A stretch of 64,000 nucleotides of DNA from a virus: IMG/VR virus record IMGVR_UViG_3300026382_000175, positions 16,915-80,914 of that record; one strand, 5' to 3'. Numbering within the stretch: position 1 is the stretch's first letter; each line of letters starts with the position of its first letter. The notes under the pieces were generated by a model, which saw nothing but the letters and a program-made list of their open reading frames with translations, did no database searches and was not told the DNA's origin. Positions 34,940-43,900 of the stretch are shown piece by piece. The position numbers and the translations under genes were made by a program.

Positions 34940-35137
34940 ATGATAATGAGGATTAAAGCTTGGATAGGGAAAGAATGTCACTGTAACTATTGTGGAAGTT
35001 CTGTAATATTTACTAATGATAGTTCTAAAGGTAGAGATTATTTTCTTTATTGTTGTAACAAGGATTGTCCTTATCATAAAGGGCAACCTGTTTACGATGA
35101 TGAATTTCCTGAGTGGCTTTACTTAAAAGATGATTAG
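34940..35137 (+). CDS. Small zinc-binding protein (65 aa)
   Basis: HCNYCGS and YCCNKDCPYH give a CxxC...CxxxC pattern, typical of a compact ribbon. Translated just before the primase gene (9-bp gap). Confidence 0.6.
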   Translation: MIMRIKAWIGKECHCNYCGSSVIFTNDSSKGRDYFLYCCNKDCPYHKGQPVYDDEFPEWLYLKDD

Positions 35138-35146
35138 AGGCCTAAA

Positions 35147-36142
35147 ATGGTTCTTAAAAACTTTCCCTTTGACTATAAGGTTAAGCCTTCAGACCCTAAC
35201 GAAATTCAAATTTGTTGTCCTTTCTGTGAGAAGTTAGGTAAGACTCCTGATACTAAATACCACTTATACATTCACTTAAAGAAAAAGGTATTTCACTGTT
35301 TTAGGTGTGGTAAGTCTGGTAAGTTCAGAACCTTAAACCAACTTATAAGAATTCTAACAGGTAAAAGTCCTAATCTGCTTGAGAGCGATTGGGATGAAAT
35401 TATTAAGGAAGCTTTAAGCTACTTTGACAAATCTTTCTATTTACCTGAAACTTCCCAAGCTCAAGAAGTTTTAGACCTGAATATTATTTCCTACCCAGTT
35501 AGTAAAACTCTTACTCCAATAGCTTACAACTACCTTAAGAGTAGGAATCTAAGCGATTCTGAGATAGAGGAATATCAGATAAGGGTTGGTAAGTCTTACC
35601 AAGTTGATAACAAAACTATAAGGAAGTGGAAAGGTAGGGTTTTATTCCCATTCTTTGAGAATGGTCAAGTTATTTACTTAGTAGGTAGGACTTATACCAA
35701 CCAAGAGCCTAAATACCTCAACTCTAAAGGTAATCGTAGAGATAAGCTATTCCCTAGCAGAACTTTCAAAACTTCTGAAATCATAGTTTGTGAAGGTATA
35801 TTTGATGTAATCAATGCTAAAAGGACTACTGGAATATACAGCGTAGCTACATTAGGTAAAGAGATAACAGAAGAGCAGGTTAACATTATGGTAGAGAATG
35901 GAGTTAGAACAGTTTACCTAGCATTAGACCCAGACTTAACTATTAAAGAATGGCAAAAGAACATCTGGAAATTCCTAGTTAAAGGTTGTAAGGTTTATCC
36001 AGTATTACTCCCACAAGGTTATGATGTAGACTCTATTGGAAGTAGGTTTCCTTATTACCTAGAGTTAGCTTTGAAGAAAAATTTTCTATCAACCCTCTTA
36101 TTTCAGCCTGAAATTCTAGTTCAAACCTGTTTAGTTTATTAA
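35147..36142 (+). CDS. DnaG-type (TOPRIM) primase (331 aa)
   Basis: Zinc-binding N-terminus (CCPFCEKLG...FHCFRCGKSG), then a TOPRIM domain with EIIVCEGIFDVINA (catalytic Glu) and VYLALDPDLT (DxD). It is shorter than bacterial DnaG and lacks a long helicase-binding C-terminus. Makes RNA primers with the DnaB-like helicase (39327). The last 12 codons carry promoter P5, so coding and control DNA overlap. Presence with an AEP primase in one phage is unusual. Confidence 0.88.
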   Translation: MVLKNFPFDYKVKPSDPNEIQICCPFCEKLGKTPDTKYHLYIHLKKKVFHCFRCGKSGKFRTLNQLIRILTGKSPNLLESDWDEIIKEALSYFDKSFYLPETSQAQEVLDLNIISYPVSKTLTPIAYNYLKSRNLSDSEIEEYQIRVGKSYQVDNKTIRKWKGRVLFPFFENGQVIYLVGRTYTNQEPKYLNSKGNRRDKLFPSRTFKTSEIIVCEGIFDVINAKRTTGIYSVATLGKEITEEQVNIMVENGVRTVYLALDPDLTIKEWQKNIWKFLVKGCKVYPVLLPQGYDVDSIGSRFPYYLELALKKNFLSTLLFQPEILVQTCLVY

Positions 36143-36143
36143 A
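36107..36143 (+). promoter_or_regulatory. Phage promoter copy P5 inside the primase gene end
   Basis: CCTGAAATT, 13 bp, GTTTAGTTTATTAAA. It overlaps the primase stop. The distal box lies in a perfect 10-bp inverted repeat (AACCTGTTTA and TAAACAGGTT, 36124-36149) that could be an operator. Confidence 0.78.
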
Positions 36144-36164
36144 CAGGTTGATAGGAGGGTTGAT

Positions 36165-36473
36165 ATGTATGGGGTATATCCTTTCCCTTTAAGGAACAAA
36201 GAAGTAGCTAATGTTCTAAAGTTTTTCTTAGAAGCTTATAAGAAAGGTTCTACCTACTGTCCTATCTGTGGAGGGTATGGGTTTATAGTTCATGGGTTTG
36301 ACTCAGTTGGTAATCCTCTTAACGAAACTAAGTGTAACTACTGTAATGGTAGTGGAAGAGTAATTCTTGATAAGTTTGTTGAGGTTTTAGAGAAGGATTT
36401 AGAGTTAGCTAAGGAATTAAATCAAGAAGACAATCCAAGAGAAGAAGATGAAATAGATGATATTGAATTCTAA
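36165..36473 (+). CDS. DnaJ-type zinc-finger protein (102 aa)
   Basis: YCPICGGYGF and KCNYCNGSGR are the CxxCxGxG repeats of DnaJ zinc fingers; no J-domain is present. The tail is acidic. Driven directly by promoter P5. Similar small proteins occur in many phages; role unknown. Confidence 0.7.
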   Translation: MYGVYPFPLRNKEVANVLKFFLEAYKKGSTYCPICGGYGFIVHGFDSVGNPLNETKCNYCNGSGRVILDKFVEVLEKDLELAKELNQEDNPREEDEIDDIEF

Positions 36474-36492
36474 TCAAATCAGGAGGATAACG

Positions 36493-36570
36493 ATGAGCAT
36501 TATGGATAAGTTTTACCTTCATGCATTAGTATCAAAGCTGTTAAAACCCTTCCTCAGGAGGTCAATATGA
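36493..36570 (+). CDS. 25-residue peptide ORF
   Basis: AGGAGG lies 6 nt before ATG 36493; the frame encodes MSIMDKFYLHALVSKLLKPF plus RRSI, then TGA. The stop overlaps the next gene's ATG (ATGA), and the next gene's AGGAGG lies inside this frame. Two strong sites in tandem argue that it is translated. The peptide is basic and amphipathic and may touch membrane or RNA polymerase. Confidence 0.6.
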   Translation: MSIMDKFYLHALVSKLLKPFLRRSI

Positions 36571-36752
36571 GTACTAGGAAAAAGGTTTTAGTAAAAACTA
36601 GTCAACCTTTGTTAGACTTAGGGAAGATCAAGAAAAATGTTTACCAAGTATTAGAGAGTACTCCTAATGGAATTATAGTAGAGGCTTCCCAATTTCAAAT
36701 TGAAATGCTAAAAGCAGAAGGATTTGAAGTTTTAGAGGAAGTAAACGAATAA
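36567..36752 (+). CDS. Small hypothetical protein (61 aa)
   Basis: Basic N-terminus, acidic C-terminus; beta-alpha-beta feel (IIVEASQFQIEMLKAEGFEVLEE). Coupled by ATGA to the 25-residue ORF. Unrecognised. Confidence 0.55.
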   Translation: MSTRKKVLVKTSQPLLDLGKIKKNVYQVLESTPNGIIVEASQFQIEMLKAEGFEVLEEVNE

Positions 36753-36765
36753 AGGAGGGTTAGGT

Positions 36766-37137
36766 ATGAATTGGAAGTACTTTGCTATGGTAGGAGTAGA
36801 GAAAGAGTTTGATTCACTTGATAACCAAGTTGTTTATCATGTTTATGTTAGCGATGATTTTGAGAAGAGTTCTGAAGTAGTTGGAGTAGGAGATGGTTAT
36901 GATGTTATTAACGAAGTTTCTTTTGTTCCAAGATCAGTAGGAAAGATTAAAGGTAAAGAATTTATTGTTACTGATACTGCTTACCTAGATTCTGATCCAT
37001 TTATTGCTCAGATTCTAATTCCTGTTTTAAAGAACTTCCAAGTTGAAAAGATCAAGATGACATCGTGGATATCTGATCAAGTTAGAGATCTTCTTACTTC
37101 TGCTGGATTCAAGGTTGAAGGAGGTAAGCAATGGTAG
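36766..37137 (+). CDS. Hypothetical protein (123 aa)
   Basis: Alpha/beta protein (TAYLDSDPFIAQILIPVLKN) with a GGAGG start site. It overlaps the dUTPase start by 7 bp, so both are made together. Unrecognised. Confidence 0.55.
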   Translation: MNWKYFAMVGVEKEFDSLDNQVVYHVYVSDDFEKSSEVVGVGDGYDVINEVSFVPRSVGKIKGKEFIVTDTAYLDSDPFIAQILIPVLKNFQVEKIKMTSWISDQVRDLLTSAGFKVEGGKQW

Positions 37138-37829
37138 AGTTATTCAAGGAAGTAATAGAATTACAAGATAAACTAAATTCCAATATTGACCCTAACTGGA
37201 AGACTAACAGGGTTTTAGAAGATTGGGTAATAGCTACTAATCAAGAATTTGCTGAGCTTATGGATAGCCTTCCTTGGGCTTGGTGGAAAAAGCAATCTGA
37301 AATAGGCATAAACAATGTTAGGTTGGAGTTAGTTGATATTTTCCACTTTCTCCTTTCCTTTGCTATACAAGGAGCATATTTAGTAGGAGTGGATAAGGAA
37401 GATTTAGCTCATTACATCCACTTCCAAGCCATCAAAGAACCCTCTACCCATTCTCTTAATCCCAGAACTTTAATGAAGCTTTACAGGGAGATGTTGTTTG
37501 AGATAGGACTCTTTACAACTCATAAAGACAAAGTTTACTTAGACTTGTATTTTGGAACTTTCTTTGAGATGGTAAAAACTGCTGGCATGTCTATTGAAAA
37601 GTTGTTAAAACTCTACTTAGGTAAGAATGCTTTAAATCAACTCAGGAAAGATTTTGGTTATAAGGAAGGTAAATACATTAAAGATTGGAATGGTAGAGAA
37701 GATAATGAAGTTATGATGGAATTGTTAGATAACTTAGAACCTTCTTTTGAAGTTATTTACAGAACTCTAAAAGAATACTATGAAACCAATGTTTTGAGAG
37801 AGGTTGCAAATGAAGTTCGTAAAGGTTAA
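37131..37829 (+). CDS. dut: Dimeric (all-alpha) dUTPase
   Basis: Hydrolyses dUTP to dUMP, feeding ThyX and keeping uracil out of DNA. The pattern ELQDKLNSNIDPNW, ATNQEFAELMDSLPWAWWKK and ELVDIFHFLLS is that of the type 2 dUTPase/MazG-like all-alpha family, with metal-binding Glu/Asp residues conserved. Length 232 is normal for it. It fits with the UDG domain on the polymerase. Confidence 0.9.
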   Translation: MVELFKEVIELQDKLNSNIDPNWKTNRVLEDWVIATNQEFAELMDSLPWAWWKKQSEIGINNVRLELVDIFHFLLSFAIQGAYLVGVDKEDLAHYIHFQAIKEPSTHSLNPRTLMKLYREMLFEIGLFTTHKDKVYLDLYFGTFFEMVKTAGMSIEKLLKLYLGKNALNQLRKDFGYKEGKYIKDWNGREDNEVMMELLDNLEPSFEVIYRTLKEYYETNVLREVANEVRKG

Positions 37830-37998
37830 AGAAGGAGTTTATGTTAACTTAGCTAATGTTACTGATATCAGGATAGAAGGAAGGGAGAATAATTATGTTG
37901 TGGTATTTTACAACAAGGAAGATATAATCACTAAAAGTGAAGGGTTTACTTCATTTGAGGAAGCTGAAGCTTTCGTAAGGAGGGTTATCAATGAATAA
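37810..37998 (+). CDS. Small hypothetical protein (62 aa)
   Basis: Compact beta protein (VYVNLANVTDIRIEGRENNYVVVFYN) with one C-terminal helix. The frame opens at a TTG (37804), but the ATG at 37810 follows GAGAGG and is better. Overlaps both dUTPase and the exonuclease. Confidence 0.6.
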   Translation: MKFVKVKEGVYVNLANVTDIRIEGRENNYVVVFYNKEDIITKSEGFTSFEEAEAFVRRVINE

Positions 37999-38851
37999 CC
38001 ATTACCACTTTATAGATGGTAATTACCTTATGCATCGTTCTATCCATAAAGGTCAAGGATTAACTCACAATAATATTTTTACAGGAGGAGCTTACATCTT
38101 CCTTAGAACCCTTTTTTCTATTGGAAGCTTATCCAATATGATAGTAGTTTTTGATGGAGGTCACTCTAAAAGGAGGAAGCAATTATTAGAAACCTACAAA
38201 GTTAAGGAAAAGCATGACGATGAGTTTAGACAACAGTTCTCTACTACTCAGAAAATTCTAAAAGAGATTTTGCCTGCTTTAGGTATAGCTGTGGTTCAAA
38301 TTTCAGAGCAAGAGGCTGATGATATTATCTATTGGCTTACTACTAGGTTTTATCAAGGTAAGTCAACAGTCCATACTGATGATGAGGATTACCTACAATT
38401 ATTACAATGGAATGTTAAAGTTCACAGGCCTATGAAAGGAGAGTACTACGAATCTGAACAAGATTTTATAGACAAATATGGTTACCATTCTAAATACCTA
38501 GCTTTAAAGAAAGCTCTAATGGGAGACTCTTCAGACAACATTCCTGGAGTTAGAGGGATAGGAGACAAGAGAGCTACCCAGATTGTTAAGGAGATGTTTA
38601 AGCTAAACCTAGAACCTGAAATTCCTAACTTGGAGAGTTTAGTTAAACAGAGGAAGGAAACTTGGGCTAGGAAGGTATTAGATAATCTAGATATAGTAGA
38701 AAGAAATCTAAAGCTGATTGACTTTAGGTATGTTGACTTAGCTGATGTTAACATTCAGTTAGACTTCACTAAGAAAGATTTAATGTTAGCTACTAGGTTA
38801 TTTGGTAAGTATGGGTTTAAGAGTTTGTTATCCAAGTTAGTGGAGGTATAG
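37991..38851 (+). CDS. 5'-3' exonuclease / flap endonuclease (286 aa)
   Basis: Removes RNA primers and flaps; the separate version of the PolA N-terminal domain, which this phage polymerase lacks. Acidic sites at FIDGNYLMHR, VVFDGGHS, EQEADDIIYW and TDDEDYLQLL. The helix-hairpin-helix motif is GDSSDNIPGVRGIGDKRA, followed by the family-typical WARKVLDNLD region. 286 aa is normal. Confidence 0.9.
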   Translation: MNNHYHFIDGNYLMHRSIHKGQGLTHNNIFTGGAYIFLRTLFSIGSLSNMIVVFDGGHSKRRKQLLETYKVKEKHDDEFRQQFSTTQKILKEILPALGIAVVQISEQEADDIIYWLTTRFYQGKSTVHTDDEDYLQLLQWNVKVHRPMKGEYYESEQDFIDKYGYHSKYLALKKALMGDSSDNIPGVRGIGDKRATQIVKEMFKLNLEPEIPNLESLVKQRKETWARKVLDNLDIVERNLKLIDFRYVDLADVNIQLDFTKKDLMLATRLFGKYGFKSLLSKLVEV

Positions 38852-39301
38852 ATGGAACTAATAAGAGAGTTGTTAGATTTATTAGACCAGTTAGAAGAAG
38901 CTAATCAGATTAAAAAGCAAACTCAAGGTTTATGGGATCAGATACTAAGCCATATGGTTAAGTTATACCTCTTTGAGAAAGATGACGATAAGAGAAAACA
39001 CATCAAGGATATTACAGTTTGGGCTAAAGACATTTTGAGAAAACTTAAGAGGAGTAGCTCTAACATTTCTTATGGTAAACTGTACGATTGGTATGATTTA
39101 GATAGAATTGAAGAAAACATTAGAGATGAAATTCTCTACTGGAAGTCTGAGTATCTTTCTGAACCAGTTAGAAGTGATGAAGAGGTTATTGACATTGTTA
39201 AGACTAAAATGATGAAGTTGTTAAGATGCCTAAGCGATAAAAGTTTAAACTGTGTTCTTGATTGGAGAGACCAGATAAAAGATGATTTGAAAGTTTGGTA
39301 A
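38852..39301 (+). CDS. DUF29-like helical protein, paralogue 2 (149 aa)
   Basis: Same plan as 30483-30956: GLWDQILSHMVKLYLFEKDD, KHIKDITVWAKDIL, KLYDWYDLDRIEENI, and a C-terminal MMKLLRCLSDKSLNCVLDW that matches LAQLLPCLSNIDIDCVESW of copy 1 in spacing and both Cys. Follows the exonuclease with no gap and precedes the replicative helicase. Confidence 0.65.
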   Translation: MELIRELLDLLDQLEEANQIKKQTQGLWDQILSHMVKLYLFEKDDDKRKHIKDITVWAKDILRKLKRSSSNISYGKLYDWYDLDRIEENIRDEILYWKSEYLSEPVRSDEEVIDIVKTKMMKLLRCLSDKSLNCVLDWRDQIKDDLKVW

Positions 39302-39326
39302 ATAACAATTAACAAAGAGGTTCAGG

Positions 39327-40619
39327 ATGAGTGAGAAACCCAAGCTTTATTCAAAGGAATTCCAATTTCAGGTTCTTTGTGCTTTAGTACAAGACCCTCT
39401 CTTTAGGTTAGACTTTTTAATGCTCTTAAGTCAAGAGATGTTTGAACCTCCTTACAACTTGTTCTTCCAAGTCCTTCAGAGTTTATCTCCTGGTGAGAAC
39501 TTTCAACCTAAGCAATATCTGTTAGAGATAACCAATTACTTAGTTCAGGTTGGATTAGATGATGAAAAGCAGAGAGAAATCATTTTAGAAGCTAAAAGGC
39601 TTTTTAAAGAGTCTGTAGATGTTTCCTATGTAAAGGAAAGAGTAATCTACTTCCTTAAAGAGGTAGAAGTAAAGAGCTTTCTATCCGAGATTCCAAGATT
39701 GGTTATGGAGGGTAAAGTAGGTTTTGTATTAGAAAAATTTGAATATATAAGTAGTATAGGAGCCTCTACTAGTAATGCTGTTAGCTTAGGAGACTTGGAT
39801 TTAGTTAGAGAGGAGCTAATAAAAAGGTACTCTCCTAGTGTATTAGTTTCAACAGGATTCCCTACCTTAGATAACATTTTCTATGGAGGATTTGCTCCAG
39901 GAGAAATACATGTAGTTCAAGCTCCTCCTAAAGCTGGTAAATCTGCTTTAGGAGTTAATGTAGGAGCTATTAATGTTTTGTTAGGAAAGAAAGTTTTGCA
40001 TGTTACTTTAGAGTTAACTCACTATGAAGTACTTATGAGGTATGTTCAAAGAATAGCTAGTATTAGCTATACAGATATACTTAAAATGGAAGAAGATGAA
40101 TGGAACTTACTAAAAGAAAGGATTTATAATCAAGTTTTGAAAGATTATCTCTTTGTGCTCTACTATCCTGAGAAGTCTGCTTCAGCTATGGAAATTCACA
40201 GTTGGTTAACTAGGCAAAAGGTAGTAAGGGAATGGAAACCTGATTTCATAATTATAGACTACGACGATTGTTTACTACCTTCAACTGGTAGTAAAGATAG
40301 CTTATATGAAGACTCAGGAGATATTTACTCAGACTTAATCAAATTAGCTGTAAAGTGGGATGTTCCCATCCTAACTTTTTCTCAACCAGTAAGAGATGCT
40401 TGGAGTAAACCTGATAAAGGAGAACCAATAGAACCTAACGACCTTGCACATTCAGCAAGGAAGGCTCACAGAAGTTGGAGTATTAGTTCACTGAACTTTA
40501 AAACAGGTTCTGAAGAAGGTTTCTTCTATCTTGGGTTTAACAGGAGAGGTAAGAGTGGAGTAAGAATTCCACTAAAAAGGAAGCTAGAAATTATGTATAT
40601 GGGGGAGATACAATCGTAA
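39327..40619 (+). CDS. dnaB: DnaB-like replicative helicase (430 aa)
   Basis: RecA-fold hexameric helicase. N-terminal helical domain (1-150), then STGFPTLDNIFYGGFAPGEI, Walker A PPKAGKSA (200-207), the Glu in VTLELTHYE, Walker B FIIIDYDD, and LTFSQPVRDAW. HSARKAHRSW plays the part of the Arg-finger region. Works with the DnaG-type primase at the fork. Confidence 0.88.
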   Translation: MSEKPKLYSKEFQFQVLCALVQDPLFRLDFLMLLSQEMFEPPYNLFFQVLQSLSPGENFQPKQYLLEITNYLVQVGLDDEKQREIILEAKRLFKESVDVSYVKERVIYFLKEVEVKSFLSEIPRLVMEGKVGFVLEKFEYISSIGASTSNAVSLGDLDLVREELIKRYSPSVLVSTGFPTLDNIFYGGFAPGEIHVVQAPPKAGKSALGVNVGAINVLLGKKVLHVTLELTHYEVLMRYVQRIASISYTDILKMEEDEWNLLKERIYNQVLKDYLFVLYYPEKSASAMEIHSWLTRQKVVREWKPDFIIIDYDDCLLPSTGSKDSLYEDSGDIYSDLIKLAVKWDVPILTFSQPVRDAWSKPDKGEPIEPNDLAHSARKAHRSWSISSLNFKTGSEEGFFYLGFNRRGKSGVRIPLKRKLEIMYMGEIQS

Positions 40620-40634
40620 AGAAGGAGGATAATA

Positions 40635-40898
40635 ATGGTTAAGTATATTCAAGTAATTCCTACTGAAAAACTACTTTCAGCTATTATGCAAGGATACAGA
40701 ACTATTACTGGAAATCCTCTAGTAATAGCTAAGTATTTCTCTAACATTGAAGTTTGGATTACTAATTCCTTGAAGGAAGGGTTGAAAGAGGTTGAAATTA
40801 ATTTACCTCTTAATGAGAAGTGGAAGTTTGGTATGTATAATGACAAAAAGTTTTATGTTAAGAATGATGAAAAGAACTATTTAGTTGAACTTAAGTAG
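40635..40898 (+). CDS. Hypothetical protein (87 aa)
   Basis: Small alpha/beta protein with AGGAGG site between helicase and polymerase genes. Unrecognised. Confidence 0.55.
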   Translation: MVKYIQVIPTEKLLSAIMQGYRTITGNPLVIAKYFSNIEVWITNSLKEGLKEVEINLPLNEKWKFGMYNDKKFYVKNDEKNYLVELK

Positions 40899-40912
40899 AG
40901 TGAGGGGGCGAA

Positions 40913-43900
40913 ATGAACTCCAGATGTGAAATCTGTAAACTTTATAAGCAATGCAAGACTCACTTTGTTAAGCCCAGAGGTAATTTAGAAAATCCTAATA
41001 TTATAATAGTAGGAGAAGCCCCTGGGTGTGTTTCTGGAGACACATTAATAGAAGTTGCTTTTAGGGATGTATCCAAATATCCAAAAGGAATACCTATAAG
41101 AGAGTTAGTGGGGAAGAAGGACTTTTATGTCTATTCTTATGATATTGAAAAAGATAGACTGGTTCTTGGGAAAGTTAAGAAGGTATGGAAGACTGGAACG
41201 AAAATGACTTACAAGGTTACTTATAAGTGGAAAGCTGCTACTCAAGACGGTGAGGTGAAATGGTTTGAAGATTCTATTATTGTAACTTCTAATCATAAGT
41301 TCTTACTTAAAAAAGCTAAACCAAAAGATCCGTTTAAAGGTATTAATACAAATGTGGAATATGAATACCTTTCTATTGATGAAGGGTTAACCGTAGGACA
41401 TAGTATAATGCCATTCTACAGACGCTTTTATAGTGAAAGAGATAAGCGATACACTTTTATAGGTGTATCACATGACACTATGCAACCAGAACATAAGTTC
41501 TTAATGGAGTTTTTAACTGGAAAAGATTTAGGAGGAAGAAAGTATAATGTCCATCATAAAGATGGAAATGGTTTGAATAATACTTTGGAAAATCTTGAAG
41601 TTCTTACTGTAGCTGAACATGCAAGGATTCACAAGTTAGAATCTAACCCTATGCACGACCCTGTTGTAAGAGAAAAACATAGGCAAGTTCTTTCTTCCAA
41701 AGAGTATAGGGAAAATATGAGTAGAATTATGAAAGAAAAGTTGAGGTCAGATAAAGAATTATATGAAAGAAGAGTAAAGCAACTTTTAGAAGCAGGTAAG
41801 AAAACAAGATTTAAGAAAGGTGAACTTGATCCTGTTAATTACTATAAAAGACTTCTTTCTTATGTGAGAAAAGGTAAGAGAACTCTAGAATGGGTAGAAG
41901 AGAGATTCAAATCTAAGTTTCCAGATTTACCATTTCCACCCATAGATAACCATATTATTGTTTCTATTGAACCTTATGGAGTGATAGATGTTTACGATAT
42001 GGAAGTAGAAAAGTATCATAATTTTGTAGCTAATGGAATTATTATTCATAATTCCACTGAAGATAAGCAAGGGAAACCTTTTGTAGGTAAATCAGGTAAA
42101 TTATTAGAAGAAGTATTTAGGCTCTTCAATAAGAAATTTGAAGAAGTTTGCTACATAACTAATGTAGTTAAGTGTTGTCCTTATGCAGACCTTTTTAATC
42201 CTAGTAAAGGAGTTAGGCCTCCTACTGATAAGGAAATAGAATGTTGCCTTCCTTTTCTGTTAGAAGAACTAGAAAAGTTTAAGGGTAAAGATGTCGTTAT
42301 AATGCCTTTAGGTAATACTGCTTTGAAAGGATTAGGTATAAAAGGTAAGATTTCTGAGTTAGCTGGTAAAGAACTAAAGTGGAATGGGTTTAAGGTTATT
42401 CCTAACTTTCATCCTGCTTCTATTTTAAGGAACCCTAAGTGGAAGCAAAAGTTTATATCAGTATTTGGTAAAGTACTAGACAATAGGCAAGTGGAGTGGG
42501 AGAATTTAATTAAACCTTTACAACCTAAAGAAGCTATCAACTTTTTACAGAAGAAACTTGAGGAGAAACCTGAATGGTTTTGTTTTGATATAGAAACAGA
42601 TGGACTTAATCCATTTAAAAATAGAATAATTATGCTTACTTTTTCATTTCCAAATGACCCTTATGGTTATGTAGTTCCTTTATATCAAAAAGACCCTTTA
42701 CCAGGAGATAATTATGATGTTTTTAATGTTGTAGTAGATAATATTTCTAAGCAAAAGGTATTACAACTTACAAAACAGTTATTAGAAACTATTCCTGTTA
42801 TTGGGCATAACATTAAATTTGATTTAAAATTTATGGTAACTAAAACAGGTTTGGATTTATCCAAAGTTAAAGTAAAAGACGACACATTATTTTTAGCTCA
42901 TTTTGTATTTAACAAGGTTCAACTTGGAGAGACTTTACAACTTAAAGACATAGCTGTTAAGGTATTAGGTTTAGATGGTAGATGGGATGAAGAAGTTAAG
43001 GAATATTTAAAGTCAAGGTATCGTCTAAGGAAAGATAGACATTATGGAAATATTCCAACTTCTTTACTAATTAAGTATGCTGGATTTGATATTCTCTTTA
43101 CTAAAGAGATTTATTTAGTGCTTTCTGAGAGAGTTAAAGTATTTAACTGTGACGAGATTAGGGAAGCTCTTAATAAGGCTACAATTATGATAGCTGAATC
43201 TGAAATAAAAGGAGTTAAGGTAGATAAACAAGTTAGAGATTTTCTTGACTATAAATATCAGTCTGAAATAGAAAGAGCTGAAAAAGAGTTACAGGAATTA
43301 CCTAAAATTAAGAAATGGAAAGAACTAAGAAAAGTATCTTGGTTTAATCCTTCTTCTCAAAAACATCAAAAGGAGGTAGCATTTAAAGTCTACCAATTAC
43401 CTGTAGTAGAAACAACTCAAAAAGGACAGCCTTCTTTAGGTAAGAATGCTATTAACATATATTTCTCCTCTCTTCCAGAAGGTTCAGAAGAAAAACGATT
43501 TATAGAATTGTTTTACAGAATAAAACTTTTCAAAAAATTAAAGTCAACCTACATAGATGGATTTATAAGTAGTATAGACGACCTAGGGATGTATCATCCT
43601 GAATTCAACATAGCAGGAACAATAACAGGTAGATGGTCATCAGGATGGCATACTGTTGCATCAAAGTCCGACATTAAGAGAATGTTTGTTAGTAGGTGGA
43701 AAGATAAAGGAGGACTTATAGTTAGCTTTGATTATTCTCAGTTAGAGGTTAGAATTGCCTCAAGTCTTTCCAATGAAACTAAACTCATAGAAGCTTATAA
43801 GCAAGGGATAGATGTTCATAAAAGAACTGCTTCTATGATATTTAATAAGCCTATGGAAGAGATTACTAAGCAAGAGAGGAAGATTGCTAAAACTGTTGTG

